DNA of 64,000 nucleotides from Paractinoplanes pyxinae (GTDB lineage: Bacteria > Actinomycetota > Actinomycetes > Mycobacteriales > Micromonosporaceae): positions 62,001 to 126,000 of the forward strand of contig NZ_JAPNTZ010000008.1 in the NCBI RefSeq assembly GCF_026626335.1, given 5' to 3'. Of this stretch, positions 1-7,421 are shown one piece after another (position 1 is the stretch's first letter; each line of letters begins with the position of its first letter). A program made the translations under genes and the position numbers. The notes beneath the pieces were generated by a model. It did no database searches. It was given only the letters and a program-made list of their open reading frames with translations, and was not told the DNA's origin.

Positions 1-1
1 G

Positions 2-163
2 CCCCGCCTGACCAACGCCGCCGCCACCGGCTCCTATCGCACCGCCCGGAACAAGAACGTCCGCGGCGGCAGCGTCATCGCCCGCGCCGACCTGGCCGCC
101 GGAATCCTCGCCGCCCTGACCGACGACGGCACCGTCCGCGCCGCCGTCTCGATAGCCCGCTGA
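2..163 (+). CDS. C-terminal end of an NAD(P)H-binding Rossmann oxidoreductase (partial)
   Basis: The last 53 codons of a gene that begins before the window, ending at TGA 161-163. The fragment ends with a segment of the form S-V-I-A-R-A-D-L-A-A-G-I-L-A-A-L, the usual C-terminal helix of NAD(P)H-binding proteins of the NmrA/YwnB type ('SRADLA'). The Rossmann GxxGxxG motif would lie outside the window, so the family is inferred from the tail alone. The codon frame is GC-rich at third positions like the neighbours. Two small hairpins follow it. Confidence 0.6.
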   Translation, partial: PRLTNAAATGSYRTARNKNVRGGSVIARADLAAGILAALTDDGTVRAAVSIAR

Positions 164-192
164 CCCTCAGGCGCAGCGGGAAGCACGTCCGT

Positions 193-251
193 TCAGCGGC
201 TCGCTGAGCCTCAGGCGCACGAGACGCACGCCACCTCAGCGGCTTGCTGAG
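193..251. terminator. Pair of near-identical hairpins between convergent genes
   Basis: Two copies of a short hairpin lie end to end: TCAGCG-GCT-CGCTGA at 193-207 and CTCAGC-GGCTT-GCTGAG at 235-251. Each is followed by a similar GCCTC tail, so the unit looks duplicated. They sit between the stop of the first partial gene and the stop of the convergent gene ending at 236, as expected for a bidirectional terminator. There is no T-run. Confidence 0.4.
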
Positions 252-1015
252 CCTCGGGTGCCGGCGGGCCGGGCGCGCAGCTCCGGCACCCGCGCGACCG
301 CGGACGGGGCGCCGAGGCCGTGGTCGACGGACAGCAGCGACAGCAGGCGGACCGGCCGGTTGCTCTCGGCGGCGGCCTGCAGGCGGTGGTGGCCGTCGAG
401 CAGGAAGTGGGTGAGCGCCCAGTGGGAGTAGTAGTCGGAGCCGTGATCCATGGCGGGCAGGCTGACGTCGAGGATGGACACAGCCACCAGGGGCGCGATG
501 TCGTCGGCGGCCAGGTACTTCTCGACCTGGGCGCGCTCGTTCCAGCTGGGCGGGACCATCGGCACCACGAACTCGTAGAGGTGGGCGTCGTCGTCGATCA
601 CCGTCTCGAAGGTGCGGTAGTACGGCGTACGCGGATAGACCGGCAGCCCCCAGAACGACTCCAGCCCCCAGGTCTCGACCTGCTCCTCGGCGAAGTAGTC
701 GCCGGGCCGTGACGGCTGCACCAGGCGCGGCTCGACCTCGAGCAGCAACGGCTGATAGTCGCCGCGCGGCAGCAGCGCCCCGAACGCCTCGATCGGGTCG
801 TCGCCCTCGGCCGAGAACGTCTCGGTCGAGCCTTCCTGCCGCTCGAACAGGATCTGGCAGGTGCCGCACCAGAAGGACAGCTCGAACGCGGGCTTGTCGT
901 CGACGAACAGCAGCCGCCGAGGATCGGACCGGTCCTCCTCTTCCTCGTCGGAGAAACGCAGCCGCGGATGGTCGGCGTCGCCCAGGACGCGCACGGGCTC
1001 GACATTGAGCAGCAC
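236..1015 (-). CDS. Hypothetical protein with a ParB-like DGHHR segment
   Basis: A 259-residue soluble protein with no signal peptide or membrane segment. It has an acidic patch near residues 22-30, a C-G-T-C pair at residues 50-53 that could bind a metal, and a segment D-G-H-H-R-L-Q-A-A at about 207-215. That segment resembles the G-H-x-R box of ParB/Srx-type nucleotide-binding folds; this is a motif-level resemblance only. I do not recognise the full-length family. It is transcribed alone, divergent from the lipoprotein at 1121. Confidence 0.7.
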   Translation of the reverse strand: MLLNVEPVRVLGDADHPRLRFSDEEEEDRSDPRRLLFVDDKPAFELSFWCGTCQILFERQEGSTETFSAEGDDPIEAFGALLPRGDYQPLLLEVEPRLVQPSRPGDYFAEEQVETWGLESFWGLPVYPRTPYYRTFETVIDDDAHLYEFVVPMVPPSWNERAQVEKYLAADDIAPLVAVSILDVSLPAMDHGSDYYSHWALTHFLLDGHHRLQAAAESNRPVRLLSLLSVDHGLGAPSAVARVPELRARPAGTRGSASR

Positions 1016-1120
1016 GCGCCCACCCTAGGGCCAATTCGCCCCGCCCGCAGCGGCCCTGTGGACAGAGCGCTTTTGTGGATAACTCCGCCGGCCGTCCCGG
1101 AACCGATAACCTTTCGCGCC

Positions 1121-1825
1121 ATGGACCCGCACGAGCCGCCATCGGCCCCGCGCAACGGCCGGCCGTCGGGGCCGATCGTTCGCCACTGGCGCAAGGCCAA
1201 CGCGCTCGCGCTCCTCGTTGTCGTGCTGCTTGCGGGTTGCGCGACCACCCAGCCGTACGCCACCACGCCCGCGACGAGTCAAGCCGGCACCACGCCGACC
1301 TGCCCGGCCGAGGGCGTTCAGCTGCGCACCGACGACGTCGACGCGGCGATGGGCCTGCGAGCGCTCGGCATCACCCTGATCAACTGCGGCCACGCGCCCT
1401 ACCAGGTCGACGACTATCCGAGGGTGCGCGCCCTCGACGAAGACCACTCCCCGCTGAACGTGACCGTCCTCGAGGGCGTCGGCGACATCGCCCCCGGCAT
1501 ACCGATCGCCGGCGCCACACCCCAGCCGCTCGTGCTGCAACCGGGCGAGCGCGCCGGCGCGGCCGTCGTGTGGCGCAACAAGTACGACGACATCCGCGAG
1601 CCGCCCGTCGACGTCGTCTACCTACGGATGGCGCCGCAGCTCGGCCGCCCGGCGCAACTGCTCGAACCCGAGGGCGGGCTCGACCTGGGCAGCACCGGCC
1701 GCCTCGCCGTCAGCCCGTGGGTCCCGCTCCCCGAGAACGGTCCCTCTCCCTCTTGGACGCCCCCGAATTCGGCCGCTCCGGAGGTGTCCGCGCCCCCGCC
1801 CACCGAGGAGCCGCCCTTGCTCTGA
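1121..1825 (+). CDS. Secreted lipoprotein, DUF4232-like
   Basis: A 234-residue predicted lipoprotein. After a basic N-terminus a hydrophobic stretch (about residues 28-38) leads to the lipobox L-L-A-G-C, with C40 as the lipidation site. Beyond a short Thr/Pro linker, the segment starting C-P-A-E-G and containing a second Cys (N-C-G-H) resembles the beta-sandwich DUF4232 domain common on actinobacterial cell surfaces. The tail is Pro-rich. ATG 1121 is chosen because upstream in-frame starts would give a long tail before the signal. No substrate can be inferred. Confidence 0.75.
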   Translation: MDPHEPPSAPRNGRPSGPIVRHWRKANALALLVVVLLAGCATTQPYATTPATSQAGTTPTCPAEGVQLRTDDVDAAMGLRALGITLINCGHAPYQVDDYPRVRALDEDHSPLNVTVLEGVGDIAPGIPIAGATPQPLVLQPGERAGAAVVWRNKYDDIREPPVDVVYLRMAPQLGRPAQLLEPEGGLDLGSTGRLAVSPWVPLPENGPSPSWTPPNSAAPEVSAPPPTEEPPLL

Positions 1826-1910
1826 CGCGCCCGATCGACGCTGCTCGCGGGTGCAGCCGAGCCACCACCCGCGGCGAGCCGAGCCGGAGGGGCCGACACC
1901 GGCGGCCCGG

Positions 1911-3047
1911 TTAGTGGGAGCGGACGACCAGGGTCTTGGCGGCCATGTCGCCGAGGCGGCGGCGACGGTCGGAGTTCATGACGATGAGGAAGCCGACCAG
2001 GTAGGCGAAGATGCCGTCGATCAGGCGCAGCAGCGTGCGGACGAAGCCGGACAGCAGCCCGGGGCGCCCGCCGGTCTGGGCGTCGATGACGCGGATGCCG
2101 GTGACCCACTTGCCGACCGTGAGGCCGGCCAGGCCCTCGAACAGCGTGTAGTACAGCAGCACGATCACGCTGAGCCAGGCCGTGCCGGTGTTGTCGAACT
2201 GGGTCAGGCCGAAGCCGGAGTCGGTGCCCTCGACGTCGAACGCGTTGACCAGCGCGGCGTTGATCAGGCTGAAGATGAGGCCGTCGATGATGGTGGCCAC
2301 GACCCGCCGGCCCGTGACCCGGACCTGCGGGGCGCCCGCTGCGTACGTCATGGCCCGATCATGCCGGAAAGCGCCGACCGCATCAGCCCTGAAACTCTCG
2401 GCCGGCCGGCGGCGGATGCCGATGATCAGCAGGTAGCCGACCATCCACAATTCCCCCACCGTGGCCGGGTAGGCGAGCACGTCCGAAACCACGGCCGTGC
2501 CGGGCGCCGCGTACTGCAGGAAGGCACCGAGCACATACCCGACGCCGCCCACCATCAGGATCCAGCCCAGCGCCCGCGGCATGCCCGCACGCAGCGCGCA
2601 CCATCCCATCGGAATCAGCCACAGCCCGAAGAACAGCCCGCCGACCGACCACAGTTGCTCACTCACCACGTACAGCGTCTGCACGGTGGCCGCCGCGTCA
2701 CCGAACGGCGCCCGGGACACCTCGAGCGCCCCGCCCAGCAGCGCCCCGCTGACCAGCACGGCGACGGCATTGATCAGACCGAATGCCGCAATCTCACCGG
2801 CGGCCACGGGTGCCACCGTACGGAACAAGCGGAAGAACCAGACGGCAGCCAGCGCCTGCGTGACCACCAGCAGCAGTTCGAGCAGCACACCCACGCGAGT
2901 GAGCGATTCGTGGGCGACCAGATGGGCCAGCGTGGCGCTCGGATCGCCCGCGTCGAACAACTGCGGGCGGACGACCAGATAGCCGAGCCCGCCGAAGACG
3001 GCGAGCCCCAGATAGAGGATTCCGGTGACACGGGCGGTGCGGATCAT
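1911..3047 (-). CDS. DUF4386-RDD fusion membrane protein
   Basis: 378 residues with two membrane modules in one frame. Residues 1 to about 215 form a six- or seven-helix DUF4386-type protein starting with R-V-T-G-I-L-Y-L. After a basic linker, residues from about 233 form an RDD domain (R-R-V-V-A-T-I-I-D-G, then a G-K-W-V-T-G-I-R-V box), normally a protein of its own. An internal ATG at 2351 sits exactly where a separate RDD gene would begin, with no clear ribosome site. The frame may therefore be a true fusion or two genes joined by loss of a stop. Function is unknown; RDD proteins are loosely tied to transport or ion stress. Its start codon abuts a decayed TetR gene. Confidence 0.75.
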   Translation of the reverse strand: MIRTARVTGILYLGLAVFGGLGYLVVRPQLFDAGDPSATLAHLVAHESLTRVGVLLELLLVVTQALAAVWFFRLFRTVAPVAAGEIAAFGLINAVAVLVSGALLGGALEVSRAPFGDAAATVQTLYVVSEQLWSVGGLFFGLWLIPMGWCALRAGMPRALGWILMVGGVGYVLGAFLQYAAPGTAVVSDVLAYPATVGELWMVGYLLIIGIRRRPAESFRADAVGAFRHDRAMTYAAGAPQVRVTGRRVVATIIDGLIFSLINAALVNAFDVEGTDSGFGLTQFDNTGTAWLSVIVLLYYTLFEGLAGLTVGKWVTGIRVIDAQTGGRPGLLSGFVRTLLRLIDGIFAYLVGFLIVMNSDRRRRLGDMAAKTLVVRSH

Positions 3048-3238
3048 GCTGCGCCATCCGTGGATGCCCGGCCTGCTCAGTTCGCGCCGCAGCGTTCCTG
3101 CCGCACATCACCGCCATGGTCGCGTCGGAGATCCACGCGGCGAGCGACCCCACGCTCGGCTGGTGCGACAGTCAGACCGAGTTCGCGTTCACCCTCGACC
3201 TGCTGCTGGACGGCCTGGAACGCCTCAAGGACAGCTAA
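3046..3238 (+). pseudogene. Remnant of a TetR-family regulator (C-terminal domain only)
   Basis: Two frames together give the end of a TetR/AcrR regulator. Frame 1 from 3049 reads L-R-H-P-W-M-P-G-L-L, the usual helix after the ligand domain entry. Frame 2 from about 3082 to TAA 3236-3238 reads A-F-L-P-H-I..., then F-A-F-T-L-D-L-L-L-D-G-L-E-R-L, the canonical final helices. The DNA-binding half is absent and a frameshift or small deletion separates the pieces. The gene opposite (1911-3047) starts within this relic, so a deletion probably brought them together. Confidence 0.65.
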
Positions 3239-4335
3239 GCCACCCAGGCGCGCTTGGCCCGGTGGCGCTGTTTGGTGCGGTACATGTCGGCGTCGGCGGC
3301 CGAGGCCAGCTGGGCGAAGTCGGTGCAGCAGGCGCCGTAAGCGTGACCGATGCTCGCCCCCACCTGGTACGGGCCGCTGCGGGTCTCGATCGGCTCGGCC
3401 AGCGCCCGGTGCATCCGCTCGGCCGTGGCCCGCAGCATCTCGTCGACGCCCTCGCCCGTGGCCACCAGCACGAATTCGTCGCCGCCGGTGCGGGCCAGCA
3501 GGTCGTCCGGGCGCACCAGCGCGGCCATGCGCGTGGCCGCCGTACGCAGGACCTCGTCGCCCGCGTCGTGGCCGCCGGCGTCGTTGACCGCCTTGAAACG
3601 GTCGAGGTCGATCACCATGACGCCCACCTCGCCTTCGGAGCGGCCGGCCAGCTCGTCGGTGAACGCCCGCAGAAGCGAGCGGTTGGCCAGCCCGGTCAGC
3701 GGGTCGTGGGTGGCCGCGTGGTGCAGGCGGGCCCGGCTCTCGGCCAGCTCGTGGTGCAGCCGGGCGTGGTGCACGGCCATCGAGGCGTGCTGGGCGAACA
3801 GCTCGAGCATCTCGCGCTGCACCGGGCCGGGGCGGCGGCCGTCGGTCGGCAGGTCGACGCTCAGTATGCCGACGAGCTCACCGGTCGGCGACGTGAGCGG
3901 CGCGAACAGCATGTCCTCGGGGTGCCAGCCGCCGGGGTCGGCCGGGACAGGCAGCGCGTCCGACGTCCAGGTGATCATCGCGTCGGGCATGTCGTTGTTG
4001 TGGTCGACGAAGTACAGCGACCCCCACTGCTCGGCCTTGGCGAACAGCTCGTCCCAGTTGGCGTGGGTGGTCGTGGTGCCGAGCAGCGAGCGGCGGATGT
4101 CCTCGGTGCCGTCGACCGACACCACCGCGAAGTCGCCGCCGGGCTGCAGCACGTTGACCACCGCGACCTCGAAGCCGGACGCCTTGGTGACCCCGTGCAC
4201 CACCGCATCCATGGTCGCCGTGAGGTCGAGGCTGGCGTGCACCGCCTTGCTCACCTCGTGCAGCGTCCGCAGGCCGTCGAGCTGCGCGAGGGCGTCGGAG
4301 AGCTGCGACGACAGATCCTCGATGCTGGTCAACAC
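3235..4335 (-). CDS. GAF-GGDEF diguanylate cyclase
   Basis: A 366-residue cytoplasmic enzyme predicted to make cyclic di-GMP from two GTP. An N-terminal helix (1-25) precedes a GAF sensor domain (about 30-195) and a GGDEF domain (about 205-360) starting H-D-P-L-T-G-L-A-N-R. The active-site loop is intact as G-G-D-E-F (284-288). An R-P-D-D inhibitory I-site lies exactly five residues upstream (275-278), so product inhibition is expected. There is no EAL domain and no membrane segment; the GAF domain should sense a soluble ligand. It is monocistronic. Confidence 0.92.
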   Translation of the reverse strand: MLTSIEDLSSQLSDALAQLDGLRTLHEVSKAVHASLDLTATMDAVVHGVTKASGFEVAVVNVLQPGGDFAVVSVDGTEDIRRSLLGTTTTHANWDELFAKAEQWGSLYFVDHNNDMPDAMITWTSDALPVPADPGGWHPEDMLFAPLTSPTGELVGILSVDLPTDGRRPGPVQREMLELFAQHASMAVHHARLHHELAESRARLHHAATHDPLTGLANRSLLRAFTDELAGRSEGEVGVMVIDLDRFKAVNDAGGHDAGDEVLRTAATRMAALVRPDDLLARTGGDEFVLVATGEGVDEMLRATAERMHRALAEPIETRSGPYQVGASIGHAYGACCTDFAQLASAADADMYRTKQRHRAKRAWVA

Positions 4336-4461
4336 GCTCCCCTTCTTCCGGCCCCCAACCCACGGATCTTATCCGCCCCGGGCCGCAGTGAAAGGCAGGT
4401 CTCAATAGGCGCAGCTCACAGACTGTGGCGAGGCGGCCTACCGCGTGCTTGGGTGTGATCC

Positions 4462-6354
4462 GTGAGCGACGCCATCGATCTCAGCGACTCCAGCAAGACC
4501 ACCCGCTGGCGGCACCGGGTGGGCACCCCGCTGCGCGACTTCCTGAGCACCGAGGCGGGCAGCGCCGGCGTGCTGGTGGCGGCCATCGTCGCCGCGCTGA
4601 TCTGGGCCAACGCGGCCGAGGGGAGCTACGAGTCGTTCTGGCACACCGAGCTCAGCCTCGAGTTCGGCAGCCGGGGCATCGCGCTCGACCTGCGGGAATG
4701 GGTCAACAGCGGGCTGATGACGCTGTTCTTCCTGGTGGTCGGGCTGGAGGCGCGGCGCGAGTTCGACCTCGGCGACCTGCGCGACCGGCGGCGGTTCGTG
4801 CTGCCCGCGCTGGCCGGCATCGTCGGTATGGCGCTGCCCATCGGCATCTTCCTGGCGTTCAACCACGGGCACGCGGGCGGGGCGGGCTGGGGGGCGGCCA
4901 TGTCGACCGACACCGCGCTGGCGCTGGGGCTGCTGGCGCTGGTGGGGCGGCACGTGCCGGTGCAGGCCCGGCTGTTCCTGGTCACGGTGTCGGTGGTCGA
5001 CGACGTGGTCGCGCTGATCGTCATCGCGGCCGCCTACTCCGACGACATCCGGATGGCGCCGCTGGTGCTGGCGATCGCCGCCTTCGCGCTGACGCTGGTG
5101 ATGGTGCGGCTGGGCGTGCGCAGCGGCTTCGTCTACCTGCCGGTCTGCCTGGTCGTGTGGGGCGCGACCCTCGAGAGCGGCATCGACCCGGTGGTGTCGG
5201 GCCTGGCCATCGGCCTCGCCGCCGCCGCGTACACACCCGGTCGCGACGACCTCGAGCAGGCCAGCGACCTGTTCCGGTCGTTCCGCGAGCAACCCACCCC
5301 CGAACTCGCACGGTTCGCCCGGCTCGGCCTGCTGAAGTCGCTCTCCCCCAACGACCGGCTGACGCGCACCTGGTCGGGTGTGTCGAGCTACCTCATCGTG
5401 CCGCTGTTCGGCCTGGCCAACGCGGGCATCGCGATCGACGCGGGCTTCCTCGGCGACGCTCTGGCGTCGCGGGTCACGCTGGGCGTCTTTTTCGCGTACG
5501 TGGTGGGCAAGCCACTAGCCATCACCGGGGTGTCAGCCCTGGTGACCTATTTCAGCCGGGGCCGCATCCGCCCCGGCGCCGGCTGGGCGTCGGTGCTGGG
5601 CACCGGCACGATCGCCGGCATCGGCTTCACCGTGTCGTTCCTGATCGCCAACCTGGCCTTCGAGGAGCCCGAGCTCTCCGAGGCCAAGCTGGGCCTGCTG
5701 CTGGCCATCCCGGCCGCCTCCCTGATCACCTGGACGGTCTTCTTCGTGACCAACCGGCTGCCGCGGCCGAAGAAGGCGGTCGCGCTGCTGGGCGACGTCG
5801 AGGAGCTGACCGACCTGATCCCCGACGTCGACCCCGACCGGGACCACGTACGCGGCCCGGCCGAGGCCTCGGTCACGCTGGTCGAGTACGGCGACTTCCA
5901 GTGCCCGTACTGCGGCCGGGCCGAGCCCATCGTCCGCGAGCTGCTGACCGACGACGACCTGCGCTACGTCTGGCGGCACCTGCCACTGACCGACGTGCAC
6001 CCGCAGGCCCAGCTGGCCGCGCAGGCGGCCGAGGCGGCCGGACTGCAGGGCAAGTTCTGGGAGATGCACGACCGGATGTTCACCCAGCAGGACCACCTGC
6101 GGATCGCCGACCTGCTCAAGTACGCCGGCGAGCTCGGCCTCGACCAGGACAAGTTCCACGACGACATGATGCAGACGACCTGCAAGGACCGGATCACGGC
6201 CGACCTCGAGTCGGCCGACCTCAGCGGCGTCTCCGGCACACCCACGTTCTTCATCAACGGCCGGCGGCACTACGGCTCCTACGACGTCCAGACGTTGAAG
6301 GAGGCCATCCGCGTGGCCCGGGTGCGCGCGAAGATCGCCGCCAAGCGCCACTAG
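4462..6354 (+). CDS. nhaA: Na+/H+ antiporter NhaA fused to a DsbA-like thioredoxin domain
   Basis: 630 residues. About residues 20-440 form an NhaA antiporter with about 12 membrane helices. The S-T-D-T-A-L-A and V-V-D-D-V stretches carry the transport aspartates. From about residue 465 a DsbA/thioredoxin-fold domain begins, with active site C-P-Y-C at 481-484 and the cis-Pro segment G-T-P-T-F-F-I-N-G near the end. NhaA-DsbA fusions are a known actinobacterial arrangement. Because there is no signal before the second domain, its side of the membrane depends on the number of helices. The start is GTG 4462. It converges by 4 bp on the next gene. Confidence 0.93.
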   Translation: MSDAIDLSDSSKTTRWRHRVGTPLRDFLSTEAGSAGVLVAAIVAALIWANAAEGSYESFWHTELSLEFGSRGIALDLREWVNSGLMTLFFLVVGLEARREFDLGDLRDRRRFVLPALAGIVGMALPIGIFLAFNHGHAGGAGWGAAMSTDTALALGLLALVGRHVPVQARLFLVTVSVVDDVVALIVIAAAYSDDIRMAPLVLAIAAFALTLVMVRLGVRSGFVYLPVCLVVWGATLESGIDPVVSGLAIGLAAAAYTPGRDDLEQASDLFRSFREQPTPELARFARLGLLKSLSPNDRLTRTWSGVSSYLIVPLFGLANAGIAIDAGFLGDALASRVTLGVFFAYVVGKPLAITGVSALVTYFSRGRIRPGAGWASVLGTGTIAGIGFTVSFLIANLAFEEPELSEAKLGLLLAIPAASLITWTVFFVTNRLPRPKKAVALLGDVEELTDLIPDVDPDRDHVRGPAEASVTLVEYGDFQCPYCGRAEPIVRELLTDDDLRYVWRHLPLTDVHPQAQLAAQAAEAAGLQGKFWEMHDRMFTQQDHLRIADLLKYAGELGLDQDKFHDDMMQTTCKDRITADLESADLSGVSGTPTFFINGRRHYGSYDVQTLKEAIRVARVRAKIAAKRH

Positions 6355-7325
6355 CTCAGGCGGCTCCCCGCCGGGACCGGTGACGGGAAGCCCAGGACCG
6401 CCAGCTTGCCGCGCACCTGGTTGCCGGCCTCGCAGTCCTCGGTGCAGGCGGTCGGCGGGTTGGCCACCTCGGTCGCGTCCTCGCCGGTCACCATGCCCAT
6501 CCGGCCACCGCTGGCGACGTCCCAGATGCTCGTGCCGCCACAGTGGTCCTTCGTCTCGGTCAGGCCGAGCGTGTTCGTGAAGTCGGGGCCGCACTCCGGC
6601 TGCGGCACCCGGGTGGCGACCTGGGCGCTGTCGCGCAACACCAGCTTCGGAGCGGCGTCACTCCCGATGTTGACGCGCGGGGTCACGCGTACGCAGGAAG
6701 GCCCGGCCGGACCGGAGGCCGGGTCCACACAGCCGGAGCCCAGCCACTGACCCAGCTTGGCCCGGAAGTTCGGGTTGTCGTAATAGAAGGCGGAGCCGGC
6801 CAGGGTGTGGGTGATCCGGGTGGCGGCGCCGTCCCCGCGCTCGGGCTCCATCTGAAAGATGCCGCCCTGCGCGCAGTCCTTGGCCTGGATCTTCATGGTG
6901 AGCCCGCTCGGCCCGGTGCGCGAGATGACCATGTCCTCGTCGCGCAGCTCGAGGCTGATCCCGCTGGTGAGGGCGAGGCCCCGGTGGTCCGGCACCTTGC
7001 TCGCGTAGACCGGGGTGAGCCGCCCGCCGGTCATGTCACCGGTGTTGGCCGCCCCGGTAAAGGCGTAGTCGTAGATGGCGAAGGTGGCCGGGTCGATGCT
7101 GAACTGCGTGTACTTCCCCTGCACGGTGAACCGCCCGGCCGGCGCGGCCACGGTGCCGCGGAACCGGTCCTTGGCCCCCTTCTTCCCGAGTACGGAGTAA
7201 CTGCCGCCGGTGCAGAATTTGGAGCTGGCCGCCTGGGCGGCAGGCTGAGCCACCACCGAGACCAGCGGAACCGAGACGGCCAGGGCGGCCATCGCCGCGA
7301 AGCGCTTCGAGCGCGTGATCGACAT
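6351..7325 (-). CDS. Secreted hypothetical protein
   Basis: 324 residues starting M-S-I-T-R-S-K-R, a classic twin-basic N-region. A hydrophobic core and an A-Q-A-A cleavage site near residue 32 make it a Sec-exported protein. The mature part has several Cys residues (F-C-T-G-G near its start, further ones towards the end), suggesting disulfides. It is beta-rich by composition, with Thr/Gly-rich loops. I recognise no enzyme motif. A start 33 bp upstream is open, but 7325 gives a normal signal peptide. Confidence 0.75.
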   Translation of the reverse strand: MSITRSKRFAAMAALAVSVPLVSVVAQPAAQAASSKFCTGGSYSVLGKKGAKDRFRGTVAAPAGRFTVQGKYTQFSIDPATFAIYDYAFTGAANTGDMTGGRLTPVYASKVPDHRGLALTSGISLELRDEDMVISRTGPSGLTMKIQAKDCAQGGIFQMEPERGDGAATRITHTLAGSAFYYDNPNFRAKLGQWLGSGCVDPASGPAGPSCVRVTPRVNIGSDAAPKLVLRDSAQVATRVPQPECGPDFTNTLGLTETKDHCGGTSIWDVASGGRMGMVTGEDATEVANPPTACTEDCEAGNQVRGKLAVLGFPSPVPAGSRLS

Positions 7326-7421
7326 GCCCCGGACTCTCGCCCCCGGCCGCCTAATCACGCGTTAGTTGATGGTTAAAGCAACGCTAAGCCGCGCCGGCCG
7401 GGCGCCCATAGAGTCTCCGGT

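Noticed and set aside
1074..1082. TTATCCACA (DnaA-box-like) words at 1074 and 33771
   Set aside because: Single isolated boxes, one inside a coding insertion; no dnaA, dnaN or AT-rich unwinding region, so not an origin.
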